A stretch of 45,982 nucleotides of DNA from Phycisphaerales bacterium (lineage in GTDB: Bacteria; Planctomycetota; Phycisphaerae; Phycisphaerales; UBA1924), in NCBI GenBank assembly GCA_029213305.1, contig JARGPA010000017.1:31085-77066 (forward strand), in the 5' to 3' direction. This document shows, piece by piece, positions 24,934 through 34,045 of this stretch (position 1 is its first letter; each line of letters starts with the position of its first letter). The notes beneath the pieces are model-generated. The model worked only from the letters and a program-made list of their open reading frames with translations, was not told the DNA's origin and made no database searches. The position numbers were made by a program, and so were the translations under genes.

Positions 24934-26343
24934 TTAATAGTTGGGTTGATTATGTTGTTGGTTAACTTGTGCGAGAGATCGTCGTTGTTGGATCATTTCT
25001 CCGGATTGAAGCGCGAGTTTTACGAGCAACTCACACGCTTTGTCAAAGTTCACCTGTTCATTTGTTCTTTGTTGAAGCAACTCATTAATTACATGAATCA
25101 TGTCTACTGCAGTATCTGCTTCAGGATTTGATCCTGATGCATATGCGCCGATCTGGATGAGATCCTCGATCTCTCTATACGCCGCGATGAGTTTGGTGAT
25201 CTGTAATCTCCCTGCAATCTGTCCGCTCGAAGAGACATCCCCCGCGACTCTTGAAATTGAATCAAGGACATCAATCGCAGGATAGTGTCCCTTGTGTGCA
25301 AGCTTTCGATTCAACACGATGTGGCCATCAAGAATCCCTCTCGCAGCGTCCGAGATTGGTTCAGTCATGTCATCCCCTTCGACGAGGATCGTGAATAATC
25401 CGGTTATGGATCCCGATCGCCCATTCGGGAGATTGACACATCCAGCTCGTTCGAGCAAAGTTGCAAGTGTAGAAAAAACCGAAGGCGTGAATCCTTTCGT
25501 TGCAGGAGGTTCTCCAACACTCAACCCGACTTGCCTTTGAGCATGTGCAAAGCGAGTTACCGAATCCATCATGAGCATCACATCGTTTCCTGCATTTCGG
25601 AAATACTCAGCAGTTGTACATGCAAACTTCGCGGCACGGATCCGTAGCAATGGGGATTCATCGCTCGTTGCAACGATCACGACAGATCTACTCAATCCTT
25701 CTGCCCCGAGAGAATGTTCAATGAAGTCAAGAACTTCTCTGCCGCGCTCTCCAATCAGAGCGATGACATTCACGTCTGCATCGGTACCTCGCGCTATCTG
25801 TCCGAGTAATGTTGATTTACCTACACCTGGACCCGCGAAAATTCCCATCCGTTGACCCCGTCCGATCGGTGTCATGAGATCAATCGCACGGACCCCAGTA
25901 CGCAGTGGCTCAGTAATCCGCTTTCTATCCATGGGACTGATCGGGGTTGGATTTATGGGTTGATTAACTGTCTCTGAGATTGGACCTAGATGATCGATCG
26001 GTTCTCCCAGGCCGTTGAGTACGCGTCCAAGCATTTTGCTCGAAACAGGAGAAGCTTGAAAGACTTGAAGCAATCGCACCTTTGCTCCTGGAATGATTCC
26101 TGTGGTATCCGCAAGTAACATAATTATTGCGAAAGAAGATTCGAATCCAACCACTTCCCCTCTGACAGGCCCACCAGTGCTGTTGGTATTGGTATTGGTT
26201 GACCCGATCTCTACGAGTGATCCAATAGGGACAGGTAAATCTTGAGCGAGTAGTGTCAACCCTCGAACAGAACGAACCTTCCCTTCGATCCCTAAAGGTT
26301 CGACTTGTTTGAGCGCTTCGTGTTCGCTAGAAAAAAGGTTCAC
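24934..26343 (-). CDS. fliI: FliI, flagellar export ATPase
   Basis: 469 aa. F1-beta-like ATPase powering flagellar export. Walker A is GPGVGKST (171-178); the Walker B region is NDVMLMMDSVTRFAHAQRQVGLSVGEPPATKGFTPSVFSTLATLLERAG, a family signature; a typical GSITGLFTILVEGDDMTEPI loop follows. An N-terminal NTNTNST insert (about 50-56) comes from a short hexamer repeat. The start is GTG at 26343, overlapping the fliH stop by four bases (GTGA). FliH, its regulator, is directly upstream and FliJ directly downstream. Confidence 0.97.
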   Translation of the reverse strand: MNLFSSEHEALKQVEPLGIEGKVRSVRGLTLLAQDLPVPIGSLVEIGSTNTNTNSTGGPVRGEVVGFESSFAIIMLLADTTGIIPGAKVRLLQVFQASPVSSKMLGRVLNGLGEPIDHLGPISETVNQPINPTPISPMDRKRITEPLRTGVRAIDLMTPIGRGQRMGIFAGPGVGKSTLLGQIARGTDADVNVIALIGERGREVLDFIEHSLGAEGLSRSVVIVATSDESPLLRIRAAKFACTTAEYFRNAGNDVMLMMDSVTRFAHAQRQVGLSVGEPPATKGFTPSVFSTLATLLERAGCVNLPNGRSGSITGLFTILVEGDDMTEPISDAARGILDGHIVLNRKLAHKGHYPAIDVLDSISRVAGDVSSSGQIAGRLQITKLIAAYREIEDLIQIGAYASGSNPEADTAVDMIHVINELLQQRTNEQVNFDKACELLVKLALQSGEMIQQRRSLAQVNQQHNQPNY

Positions 26344-27170
26344 GCCGCATCATCCTGAGGCTGGTTCTCTTCTAACGAATCATCAATACTCTGTGTAGAT
26401 TCAGATTCAATGTCAGGTAACTCTTCGTTGCTGTTAAACTCAAGTAATTCCGAGCTTGATTCAGTTATAGTTCTCGAAGGTAAAAGCGCATTGATTATCC
26501 GATCGAGCTGAGTTGGGATTGATGCATCGATAACACCTCCCGATGCGGATTGCGCAACACATGAACCACGAGTTACCGAATCATCTGCGATCACTTGTGC
26601 ATGTTCACAAGATGCAAATCGATCGATCATTTTAGGAACTTCACAACGAGCAACTTCTGCGTCTTCAGGATGCACTCGCAGAACGAGTCTTGACGACTCT
26701 GTGATGCTCGATAGTGCAGCGTCAATCTGACTTAGCACGATTGATCCATCAAGTTCTATTACTCGACGAGTTACGCGAGTCGCGATCATCACTGCGAGTT
26801 CGATCATTTGCGTCCGAGCTTCTTCGATCATCGAGTCTCGTTGAGTCTCAAATGAATCTAACTGGTTGATCCACATTCCACTGAGCTGATTGAGTAGCTC
26901 AGTTTGAGCATTTCTTGCTTCTTCAACACCCTTGGAAGAACCATCAACAAAGCCTTTTTCGTGCCCTTCTTTGAATCCCTTTTCAAACCCTGCTTTTTCA
27001 GCGGTGGATATCAAGCGATCACGCTCAGATTGAGCATCCTGAAGAATTTTCTGAGCTTGTGTGTTTGCCGCATCGATAACTGCCCGGCCTCGCTTTTCGA
27101 GATCGGACAGATCCATCACATATGAATCACGAGTGTACTCTTCGATGTCTGCACGCTTGATCAACCCCAT
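26340..27170 (-). CDS. fliH: FliH, export ATPase regulator
   Basis: 276 aa. Binds FliI and anchors it to the C ring. It contains a glycine-repeat helix (about 57-82: AGFEKGFKEGHEKGFVDGSSKG), the GxxxG-type repeat typical of FliH. The C-terminal domain resembles the delta subunit of ATP synthase (IATRVTRRVIELDGSIVLSQIDAALSSI, then LRVHPEDAEVARCEVP). An acidic tail follows. GGAG lies nine bases before the ATG. It ends overlapping fliI. Confidence 0.92.
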   Translation of the reverse strand: MGLIKRADIEEYTRDSYVMDLSDLEKRGRAVIDAANTQAQKILQDAQSERDRLISTAEKAGFEKGFKEGHEKGFVDGSSKGVEEARNAQTELLNQLSGMWINQLDSFETQRDSMIEEARTQMIELAVMIATRVTRRVIELDGSIVLSQIDAALSSITESSRLVLRVHPEDAEVARCEVPKMIDRFASCEHAQVIADDSVTRGSCVAQSASGGVIDASIPTQLDRIINALLPSRTITESSSELLEFNSNEELPDIESESTQSIDDSLEENQPQDDAA

Positions 27171-27206
27171 GGCATGTTCTCCGCTCGAAAATAAATACCA
27201 ATCGGG

Positions 27207-28247
27207 TTAGACAATCATTTCGGAATCGCCGCCGCGACCTTCGATCATGACATCGCCTGACTCTTCGAGTCGGCGAACAATATCGACAATCCGTTGTTGA
27301 CAAGCTTCCACATCGGAAACACGGACAGGTCCCATGAACTCCATATCTTCTTTGACCATGGAAGCTGCTCGTTCCGACATGTTGGTAAAGATCTTCTGTT
27401 GGAGTTGTTCCGAAGCAGTTTTGAGTGCCAATGAGAGTTCGTCGTTCTCGATTTCCTTAAGCACGGATTGGATACCCTTGTCGTTAACCAACTTGATATC
27501 TTCAAACACGAACATCAATCTACGGATCTCTTCAACCAAATCAGGATCGTCAGATTCAAGTCCATCCATAATCGTCTTCTCAGTCGCACGATCGGTAAGG
27601 TTGAGAATTTCTGAAACTGTTGGAACGCCTCCAGCTTTCTCCATGCTCTGCATAAGCATGTTGCTGAGTCGGCTTTCGAGCCCTTGTTCAACTTCTCGGA
27701 TAACCTCTGGGTTCGTTTGCTCCATATTCGCAATACGTTTAATCACTTCGAGCTGCTTCTCCATCGCGAGACCAACAAGCACTTCTGACGCTTTATGATG
27801 AGAGAGATGACAGAGGATTAATGCGATCGTTTGTGGATGCTCATCCTGAATAAAGGTCAACAGGTTATCTGATTCTGCGCGTTGAAGAAAACTAAATGGG
27901 GTCTTCTGAACCTGTGTTTGAATCTGTGACAGCAAACGCTCTGCTACCCCAGGATCAAGCGAGTTTTGGAGGAGAGTCTTTGCATACGAGAGAGAACCTT
28001 CGTTTGCATACTGTGAAGCGATCGAAATGTTATAGAACTCTTCGACCACAGAGTTCTGAATGTGATCCGGGACACGGCCTAGTCCTGCGAGTTCTCGCGT
28101 TACTTCCTCTACCGTTTCTGAAGGCATATGAGTCAGAACTCCCGCAGCAGGATCTGAACCAACCGCGAGCAGAAGAATTGCCGCTTTGGTCACTCCTGTG
28201 AGTTCGGAGATATCATCTGGATATGGATCAGTAGGTCTGCGTGGCAT
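27207..28247 (-). CDS. fliG: FliG, flagellar rotor switch protein
   Basis: 346 aa, the usual length. C-ring protein that transmits torque from the stator and links to the MS ring. N-domain: TGVTKAAILLLAVGSDPAAGVLTHM; middle domain with the EHPQTIALILCHLSHHKASEVL motif (about 130-150); C-terminal torque helix with charged residues: DDKGIQSVLKEIENDELSLALKTASEQLQQKIFTNMSERAASMVKEDMEFMGPVRVSDVEACQQ. No clear Shine-Dalgarno before the ATG. It lies 49 bases after fliF. FliM, its usual C-ring partner, is not in the window. Confidence 0.96.
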   Translation of the reverse strand: MPRRPTDPYPDDISELTGVTKAAILLLAVGSDPAAGVLTHMPSETVEEVTRELAGLGRVPDHIQNSVVEEFYNISIASQYANEGSLSYAKTLLQNSLDPGVAERLLSQIQTQVQKTPFSFLQRAESDNLLTFIQDEHPQTIALILCHLSHHKASEVLVGLAMEKQLEVIKRIANMEQTNPEVIREVEQGLESRLSNMLMQSMEKAGGVPTVSEILNLTDRATEKTIMDGLESDDPDLVEEIRRLMFVFEDIKLVNDKGIQSVLKEIENDELSLALKTASEQLQQKIFTNMSERAASMVKEDMEFMGPVRVSDVEACQQRIVDIVRRLEESGDVMIEGRGGDSEMIV

Positions 28248-28296
28248 GGTTGTTCAATTTCAATCTAACAGTACATTGTGCTTATTCTTAACGCGA

Positions 28297-29994
28297 TTAT
28301 CCCGCTTCGACATCTGCCCATCGTTCGACGAGACCCGCGGCTGACTCTGGATCTTGATTGATCAACTCTGCGACTTGGTCACGAAGATGTTGAACTTCGA
28401 GGAGCTGTTCATCAACCTCGATACCAGTCATTACATGATCACCTTCACTTGCTTCTCCCACCAAATCGCCGACGGATTCAAGATGAGGAGGGACACCCAC
28501 TAATGATTGCGCATCTGGCAATTCGATCTTTTGACTTGATCGTTTAACCATCATTAGCATCATGGCCAACGAGACTACTGCGAGCACACCAACAAGTGCG
28601 GTTTCAATCATTTTCCCAGACGACCCGAGTGCTCCGCCGCTCCCGCCTGTGAGTGAACCCATGAAACCAGCACTCTGAAGCTCGCCTCCCATGATCGTCA
28701 ATGAACCTAATGGGGCCATCGATACCATCAAGCTCCCTTGAGAAACTGCACCAGTCCCATCAACCCCAACGAGGTGAGGCTGGATCAGACTCTCAAAGAC
28801 TATTTTTTCCGCGTCGAAGAACTGCCTTGCTTCATCACTCGTGACCGGCGCTGGTTCTTCACCTTCAACTACTGGACGAGATTGTGCAATTATACTTGAG
28901 ATGTATTCCTGCGGAATTATCACAGAAGCGCTGAAGTGCGTCGGCATCCCTCTCGGATCCGATACACTCTTCATTTTTTGCCCCATACCAACTTGGAACT
29001 GAGTCTCACCGGTTTCTTGTTCAGTTGATGACCCTGCGCCACTTCCTGTATTGATCGCAACCGCTTGATTCGAACGGACACCAGCTTCGGCGCCTTCAGC
29101 AGTTTGGGATGTGCTATTGGCAACCTTCTTGTCGCTTGTAACGATCGAAACAGAACCTTCCCCAGTAGGCATATAAAGCTTCTCAGATGATTCCACTCGT
29201 GTGATATCAACCTGAGCAGTAATCGAAACGACAACACCTGGGATATGGTTGAATAGGCTCTCGATTTTTTCCTTTGTATATTTCTCTACTTGCGTTGCAT
29301 ATTCCAAATACCTTGATGACGCAAGCGACTCTTCATTTGCAACACTACGGGCACGGCCTGTCAAACCGTCAATGACTTGGACATTAACCGGATTGAGCCC
29401 TGAAACTGCACCAGCAACTAACTGAGCTGCTGCATCAACGAGTGATTGGGACACACCACCGGAAGATGCGCCGAACAATGTCACTGAAGCCGTCGCGGCT
29501 TTCGCTGCTCGACCGAGCCCAGAGGACTGAGGAATATCAAGAATCACAGTCGCCTTAGACACACTACGGAAATTTGAGAGAACTCTTGAGAGCTCATTCT
29601 GAAGAGCAATGTTGTACTGTTGTTGATGTTGAGCCTTCGAACCCTTCCAGTCTTGAGAAGAGATTAAGTTTGAAAACAACAATGTAGTGTCACCTGGTAG
29701 TTGACCAGATTCTGAGAGATAAGCAAGAGCACTTGCTTGTTGTCCTTGCGGGATCACAACTCGGCCGTCAACCATCTGAGCATCGTACCCGCCGCCTTGG
29801 AGCGCATGAACAGTGCTTAGTTCACCGTCGACTGCCATCAAATCGACAACTGCTGGTTTGGCAGCATACTGAGATACTAAAAAGAGTGTCATAAATGCGA
29901 TGACTGTGAGTGATGCAAGCAACAGCTTCTGTGAAGCTGTCATTTTTCCAACTTGCTGTTGGATATTTTCTAGTGCTTGTCGTAACTGATCCAT
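28297..29994 (-). CDS. fliF: FliF, flagellar MS-ring protein
   Basis: 565 aa from ATG 29994. The frame is open to a GTG at 30045, but the chosen start gives the family opening MDQLRQALENIQQQVGKMTASQKLLLAS, has AGGAGG upstream in a mini-hairpin loop (30003-30013), and the GTG would lie at or before the transcription start of the sigma54-like site at 30046-30060. Two membrane helices (about 24-44 and near 465-485) flank the ring-building domains (PQGQQASALAYLSESGQLPGDT, LSRVLSNFRSVSKATVILDIP, VNVQVIDGLTGRARS). The cytoplasmic tail (last 35 residues, LRDQVAELINQDPESAAGLVERW) is the FliG-binding segment. Confidence 0.96.
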   Translation of the reverse strand: MDQLRQALENIQQQVGKMTASQKLLLASLTVIAFMTLFLVSQYAAKPAVVDLMAVDGELSTVHALQGGGYDAQMVDGRVVIPQGQQASALAYLSESGQLPGDTTLLFSNLISSQDWKGSKAQHQQQYNIALQNELSRVLSNFRSVSKATVILDIPQSSGLGRAAKAATASVTLFGASSGGVSQSLVDAAAQLVAGAVSGLNPVNVQVIDGLTGRARSVANEESLASSRYLEYATQVEKYTKEKIESLFNHIPGVVVSITAQVDITRVESSEKLYMPTGEGSVSIVTSDKKVANSTSQTAEGAEAGVRSNQAVAINTGSGAGSSTEQETGETQFQVGMGQKMKSVSDPRGMPTHFSASVIIPQEYISSIIAQSRPVVEGEEPAPVTSDEARQFFDAEKIVFESLIQPHLVGVDGTGAVSQGSLMVSMAPLGSLTIMGGELQSAGFMGSLTGGSGGALGSSGKMIETALVGVLAVVSLAMMLMMVKRSSQKIELPDAQSLVGVPPHLESVGDLVGEASEGDHVMTGIEVDEQLLEVQHLRDQVAELINQDPESAAGLVERWADVEAG

Positions 29995-30045
29995 CGCTCT
30001 TGGGCCTCCTGCCACATATCGGCGCAATCCTTGCACCTCCGACAC

Positions 30046-30060
30046 GCATTATCCGCGCCA
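30046..30060 (-). promoter_or_regulatory. Sigma54-like promoter of fliF
   Basis: Minus strand TGGCGCGGATAATGC: GG-N10-GC spacing and 9 of 11 positions of TGGCACG-N4-TTGC. The predicted start is near 30034, about 40 bases before the fliF ATG. It lies in the 220-base gap between fliE and fliF. Confidence 0.5.
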
Positions 30061-30214
30061 GTGCAAGCATCATCGGTTGATACGGGTCGATCCCTTGATA
30101 ACACAAGCGGACTTTTACAAGGAAATTATCAATCTTGATTTGGTGCGCAATACCGACGCTCCAAATGATCGTGCAAACTTTGCCTGTTGAGTTTTATGGG
30201 GAGCAATCCAGCGA

Positions 30215-30526
30215 TTAGACACGCATCTGCTTAACTTCTTCGTAGGCTTCCATGACTTGATTACGCATTGCTTGAAGCATTTTGAAAGCGGTATCCGCTT
30301 TCTTAGTCGCCGCGATAACACCCTCTACATCAGTACGCTTGTTCGTCATCAAGTCTTCTGCAGCTTTACCTGCATCAGCTTGTAACGAAGTCACAGTGTT
30401 GAGGTTATCCATCAGAACAGATTTGAATCCAGGACCCTGTTGCGTCTTGTTCAAATTCCCTAACCCTTGGGTTGGGTTATTGTTTGCACCGCTTGCACCT
30501 GAGATGAGTCCGAGTGGGTCGCTCAT
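30215..30526 (-). CDS. fliE: FliE, MS-ring/rod junction protein
   Basis: 103 aa, the usual length. Rod-base protein joining the MS ring to the rod. The C-terminal family pattern is clear: FKSVLMDNLNTVTSLQADAGKAAEDLMTNKRTDVEGVIAATKKADTAFKMLQAMRNQVMEAYEEVKQM. GGAT precedes the ATG. It follows flgC by 58 bases. A 220-base gap with a sigma54-like site separates it from fliF. Confidence 0.95.
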   Translation of the reverse strand: MSDPLGLISGASGANNNPTQGLGNLNKTQQGPGFKSVLMDNLNTVTSLQADAGKAAEDLMTNKRTDVEGVIAATKKADTAFKMLQAMRNQVMEAYEEVKQMRV

Positions 30527-30584
30527 AGTTAAATCCGTTGCCTTCGTTCCAATAATCGATCAAGGACGCTTGAATACTATCACA

Positions 30585-30986
30585 TTACGCGAGAAGTCGC
30601 AATGCCTGTGCCATCATACTCTTTGTTGACTCTGCAGCGACGACATTCGCTTCATATGCTCGTGAAGCTTCGAGTCCGTTGACCCATTCAGTGGTTGTAT
30701 CAATATCTGGAACCATCAAATAGCCTTCAGAGTCGCTAAATGGACTACCAGGACGATGTTCTTTTCTCAAAGAGTTCTGTTCGATCTCGATATTCGCAAT
30801 CTGAACTCCTTGAGGACTATTCCCATCTCCAGCAGGTGTTAAAATCGCTGATCTTCTTAAGTATGGATCGTATTCACCCATTGAGTTTTGCAATGAGTTC
30901 ACATTGGCAATATTCGAAGCAATAACCGACATTCGCGTGCGCTGAGCAATCATACCTGAGGTTGAGATTTCGAGTGAGCCGTACAT
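30585..30986 (-). CDS. flgC: FlgC, proximal rod protein
   Basis: 133 aa, normal length. Rod protein. The N-terminal rod motif is MYGSLEISTSGMIAQRTRMSVIASNIANVNS, the middle has the strand region GVQIANIEIEQ, and the C-terminus ends VNGLEASRAYEANVVAAESTKSMMAQALRLL. AAGGAT lies before the ATG. Directly after flgB (17 bases), in the conserved order flgB-flgC-fliE-fliF. Confidence 0.96.
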   Translation of the reverse strand: MYGSLEISTSGMIAQRTRMSVIASNIANVNSLQNSMGEYDPYLRRSAILTPAGDGNSPQGVQIANIEIEQNSLRKEHRPGSPFSDSEGYLMVPDIDTTTEWVNGLEASRAYEANVVAAESTKSMMAQALRLLA

Positions 30987-31003
30987 GATTCATTTATCCT
31001 TGC

Positions 31004-31444
31004 TTAGAGTACTCGTTGAGCAATTGCGAGATTCAGCTGGGCAGTATTCTGTCGCATAAGATCTGATGCGACTCGGAACGTAGATGCATTTTCGACGAGT
31101 TGTTGCATCAGACGCTCGAGATCGCGTTGATTTCGATCATGAAACAACACCCCTTCGGTTGGAGTCTGGGGATTGAGAATCATTTGTGACCCTCTCATTT
31201 CAACTTGCCCGTTGCTGTCGAGTTCCAGATCACCAAAGCTGCCTCCGGTCTTTGATCGCCGAGACTCGACTGCATCTCCAAGCATTTTTTGGAATGCTCT
31301 GGGATCCACATCTCTCCCTTGGTAACCTGGAGTATCAATGTTGGCGATATTGTTCGCGATTATCCTCTGCCGTTGACCAGCAAACAAGAACACCTTCTCA
31401 AGTGTTGGCATTGCTCCCGAGTTTGATAATCCGTTTATAACCAA
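31004..31444 (-). CDS. flgB: FlgB, proximal rod protein
   Basis: 146 aa. Rod protein with the motif IIANNIANIDTPGYQGRDVDPRAFQKML and a C-terminal helix (LMQQLVENASTFRVASDLMRQNTAQLNLAIAQRV). The start is a TTG at 31444 with GGAG eight bases upstream; the ATG at 31411 also has a GGGAG but with only three bases of spacing. A sigma54-like site lies immediately upstream (31469-31483), giving a very short leader. First structural gene of the cluster. Confidence 0.94.
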   Translation of the reverse strand: MVINGLSNSGAMPTLEKVFLFAGQRQRIIANNIANIDTPGYQGRDVDPRAFQKMLGDAVESRRSKTGGSFGDLELDSNGQVEMRGSQMILNPQTPTEGVLFHDRNQRDLERLMQQLVENASTFRVASDLMRQNTAQLNLAIAQRVL

Positions 31445-31468
31445 TTTAAGTTCTCCGCTTTACACCTC

Positions 31469-31483
31469 GCAAAGCTCATACCA
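31469..31483 (-). promoter_or_regulatory. Sigma54-like promoter of flgB
   Basis: Minus strand TGGTATGAGCTTTGC: TGG-N8-TTGC with GG-N10-GC spacing, 9 of 11 consensus positions. It lies in the 70-base gap directly after the sigma54 activator gene and before flgB. The predicted start is about 12-15 bases before the flgB codon, just ahead of its Shine-Dalgarno. Confidence 0.5.
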
Positions 31484-31514
31484 AACATGCAAAACCTAGC
31501 TTTATCATCGAAAA

Positions 31515-33059
31515 TCAAAGATTCGGTGACACCAGACTCTCTTCTTTCCATTTCTTGAGTTTGAGACCAAGTGTCCGAACACCAATACCAAGCGCTTTCG
31601 CAGTCTTCTGACGATGACCGTTAAATCGTTCGAGTGTTGCAACAATCATGTCACGCTCAATATCAGCGAGCGTTCGATCGCCAGGCTGATACTCTTGAAT
31701 CGTCGCAGCCTTCGGCTCTGCAAACCCAGCAATCGCACCGATCGGGGACATCGTATTGCTACTTGTTGATGGGATAGGTTTAGATTCAGAAATCGTTGCA
31801 GGCGATCCGTTGAGACTCGATGCACGCAACGGAGTAGCTTTAGGTGTCGGTCGAGAAGTCATCAACCATGGTTCAATCAAAGACGATGAGATGATTGTCG
31901 CTTTCAAATCATTGAGTACGACAGCTCGTTCACAGATATTCTGAAGCTCGCGCACATTCCCCGGCCATTGATATCCACGAAGCAACTCGATCGCCGCGTC
32001 ATCAAATCGTAGGCATTTTCGGCCATCACGTTGACAGATCAAATCTATAAAGAACTGGGATAAGACAGGAACATCTTCGATCCGTTCTCGCAAAGGTGGA
32101 ATCTGGATCGGGAGAACATTCAAGCGATAAAACAAATCCTGACGGAACTCACCCATCGAAGCAGCATGAGGCAAATCTCGATTACTCGTCGCGATGATCC
32201 GAACATCCACACCGATTGTGGTGCTCGATCCAACTCGTTCAAACGCGCGTTCTTGGAGAACACGCAACAACTTTGCTTGAATCTGCGGAGAAACTTCCGA
32301 AACTTCATCGAGTAACAATGAACCCTGATGAGCAAGCTCGAACCGTCCTTTTCTCAACGAATCGGCACCAGTAAAAGCCCCCTTTTCGTGCCCGAAGAGC
32401 TCCGATTCAAGCAAGCTCTCGTTCAAAGCAGCACAGTTTACCGCAAGGAACGGAGATTCCACCCGAGGACTCAGATCGTGTACTGCATGAGCAACAACCT
32501 CTTTGCCTACACCGCTTTCACCCGTAATAAGAACTGTGCCATGACTAGACGCAACTGCTCTGACTTGTTCGCGAACTTTGCGCATCGCGCTCGAATCACC
32601 AATCAGTCGATCAACCCCAACTGCGCCGAGTGAACTATCAGTACCCCCCGCTCTTGAGATATTTGCTTTTAGGATCGCGTTTTCTTTTGCGAGAGAAGCA
32701 TGACTAATCGCTCGTTTGAGAGAGATGATAAGTTCATCACCTTCAAATGGTTTAGTAATGAAGTCGTATGCTCCATTCTTCATTGCTTCGACTGCTGTCT
32801 CGATAGTGCCGAACGCTGTCATGAGTACAACAGGCAAATCGTCATCGATACCTTGAATTGCCGCAACGAGTTCGATCCCACTCATCCCAGGCATATTAAG
32901 ATCGGTTACGACCGCATCTGGACGGCGCAGCGCAATTTCTTTGAGTGCCCCGTTCGCATCACATGCGGTACGAACACTGAACCCAGCACGAGTGAGCGTT
33001 GACCCGATTGAGTCTCGCATCATTTCTTTATCGTCGACTACGAGGATTGTCCTAGACAT
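31515..33059 (-). CDS. Sigma54-dependent flagellar response regulator (FlrC/FleR/FlgR type)
   Basis: 514 aa. Three domains in order. Receiver: acidic pair D9-D10, phosphoacceptor D53, T81 and K103. AAA+ sigma54-activating domain: Walker A GESGVGKE (180-187), the sigma54-contact loop GAFTGA (227-232), LLLDEVSE and the R-finger region. A Ser/Pro-rich linker (about 410-450) leads to a Fis-type helix-turn-helix (DIERDMIVATLERFNGHRQKTAKALGIGVRTL). All key residues are intact. Gene order kinase-regulator-flgB and the sigma54-like sites nearby make it the likely activator of the structural genes. GGGG lies before the ATG; it is six bases after the kinase gene. Confidence 0.93.
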   Translation of the reverse strand: MSRTILVVDDKEMMRDSIGSTLTRAGFSVRTACDANGALKEIALRRPDAVVTDLNMPGMSGIELVAAIQGIDDDLPVVLMTAFGTIETAVEAMKNGAYDFITKPFEGDELIISLKRAISHASLAKENAILKANISRAGGTDSSLGAVGVDRLIGDSSAMRKVREQVRAVASSHGTVLITGESGVGKEVVAHAVHDLSPRVESPFLAVNCAALNESLLESELFGHEKGAFTGADSLRKGRFELAHQGSLLLDEVSEVSPQIQAKLLRVLQERAFERVGSSTTIGVDVRIIATSNRDLPHAASMGEFRQDLFYRLNVLPIQIPPLRERIEDVPVLSQFFIDLICQRDGRKCLRFDDAAIELLRGYQWPGNVRELQNICERAVVLNDLKATIISSSLIEPWLMTSRPTPKATPLRASSLNGSPATISESKPIPSTSSNTMSPIGAIAGFAEPKAATIQEYQPGDRTLADIERDMIVATLERFNGHRQKTAKALGIGVRTLGLKLKKWKEESLVSPNL

Positions 33060-33065
33060 ATCAAC

Positions 33066-34040
33066 TTACCCCAAGGAAACTACGGCAGCCTGCTGCCTTT
33101 GAACAAAGATTTCACCTGTCCCCGAGTCCGAATGACTTCGAGCAACGACAAGAGATTGTGATTTGGGAATATACAGATGAACACTCGCTCCTGAGCTTCT
33201 CTGATTGTTCTCAACTTCTATTTTTCCACGATGCACATCAACAATTCGATGCACAATCGCAAGCCCGAGTCCAGTCCCAGTTGCGCGTGTCGTGAAGAAT
33301 GGATTGAACATTCGTTCGATGACTTCGTTTGGAACTCCATCACCCTGATCCGATACTGTAAACCGAATACAAGGAGTTTGCTGATCACCAAGGCGCACAT
33401 TGCAGTCTTCAACTTCAATCAGGACTCGCTCGCCTCCAGACACGCGATTTGCTTCGCATGCATTCCTAATTACATTTACAAACGCTTGTTGTATCAGAGT
33501 CGAATCACACTCGAGTGCCATTGAGTCGTGATCAAGATATCTGCGAATAACACTTGGACCAGCTTCTGCGCAACAAAGCTCGAGTGAAGAATCGATGAGT
33601 GCTGAGGAATCACACTGATGCCAGTTCACTTTCATCTCACGAGCGAATGTCAAGACATCGCCGACAATTTCATCAAGCCCACGCACTGCCCTTCCGATTT
33701 TCTCTACGATTTGTTTCTGCTCGGGCGCTTCTGAAAGATCCTCAATCAACATATTTGCATACAACCTGATTGATCCCAACGGATTGCGTATTTCGTGCGA
33801 GATACCCGCTGCCATCTCGCCCAATGCCGCGAGTCTTCTTGATCGTTGAAGTGCTTCATTTGCTTGATGAAGCTCTGTGCTGAGTCGAGAAACCTCGGAT
33901 CGCAACTGACCGTGAGTCTTTTCCAGTTTGGTCGTAACATCAGTGAATGCGGACATCAGCTCCGCGAGATCAGTAGATGAAAGATCTGCATCAGGAACTG
34001 CGATTGATTGCTCAACATCTTGATGTTCAGAGATAGACAT
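33066..34040 (-). CDS. Soluble sensor histidine kinase of the flagellar cluster
   Basis: 324 aa. Cytoplasmic kinase without membrane segments, PAS or GAF domain. An N-terminal coiled coil (about 25-70) precedes the HisKA domain with His82 (AALGEMAAGISHEIRNPLGSIR). The HATPase domain has the N box (NVIRNACEAN), G1 (DQGDGVP), F box (FNPFFTTRATGTGLGLAI) and G2. The layout resembles FlrB/FleS/FlgS kinases that phosphorylate sigma54 activators, and its partner gene is directly downstream. Since it has no sensing domain of its own, the input is probably a protein contact, for example the export apparatus as in FlgS. AAGGG lies before the ATG; five bases after the flgN-like gene. Confidence 0.92.
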   Translation of the reverse strand: MSISEHQDVEQSIAVPDADLSSTDLAELMSAFTDVTTKLEKTHGQLRSEVSRLSTELHQANEALQRSRRLAALGEMAAGISHEIRNPLGSIRLYANMLIEDLSEAPEQKQIVEKIGRAVRGLDEIVGDVLTFAREMKVNWHQCDSSALIDSSLELCCAEAGPSVIRRYLDHDSMALECDSTLIQQAFVNVIRNACEANRVSGGERVLIEVEDCNVRLGDQQTPCIRFTVSDQGDGVPNEVIERMFNPFFTTRATGTGLGLAIVHRIVDVHRGKIEVENNQRSSGASVHLYIPKSQSLVVARSHSDSGTGEIFVQRQQAAVVSLG

Positions 34041-34045
34041 ATTGA

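Noticed and set aside
26179..26202. Short hexamer repeat in fliI encoding NTNTNST
   Set aside because: Only two to three units in a surface loop; noted in the gene entry but too short to mean more.
30021..30036. Plus-strand GG-N10-GC sequence resembling a sigma54 promoter
   Set aside because: It points antisense to fliE with no gene on that strand; the motif is short enough to arise by chance.
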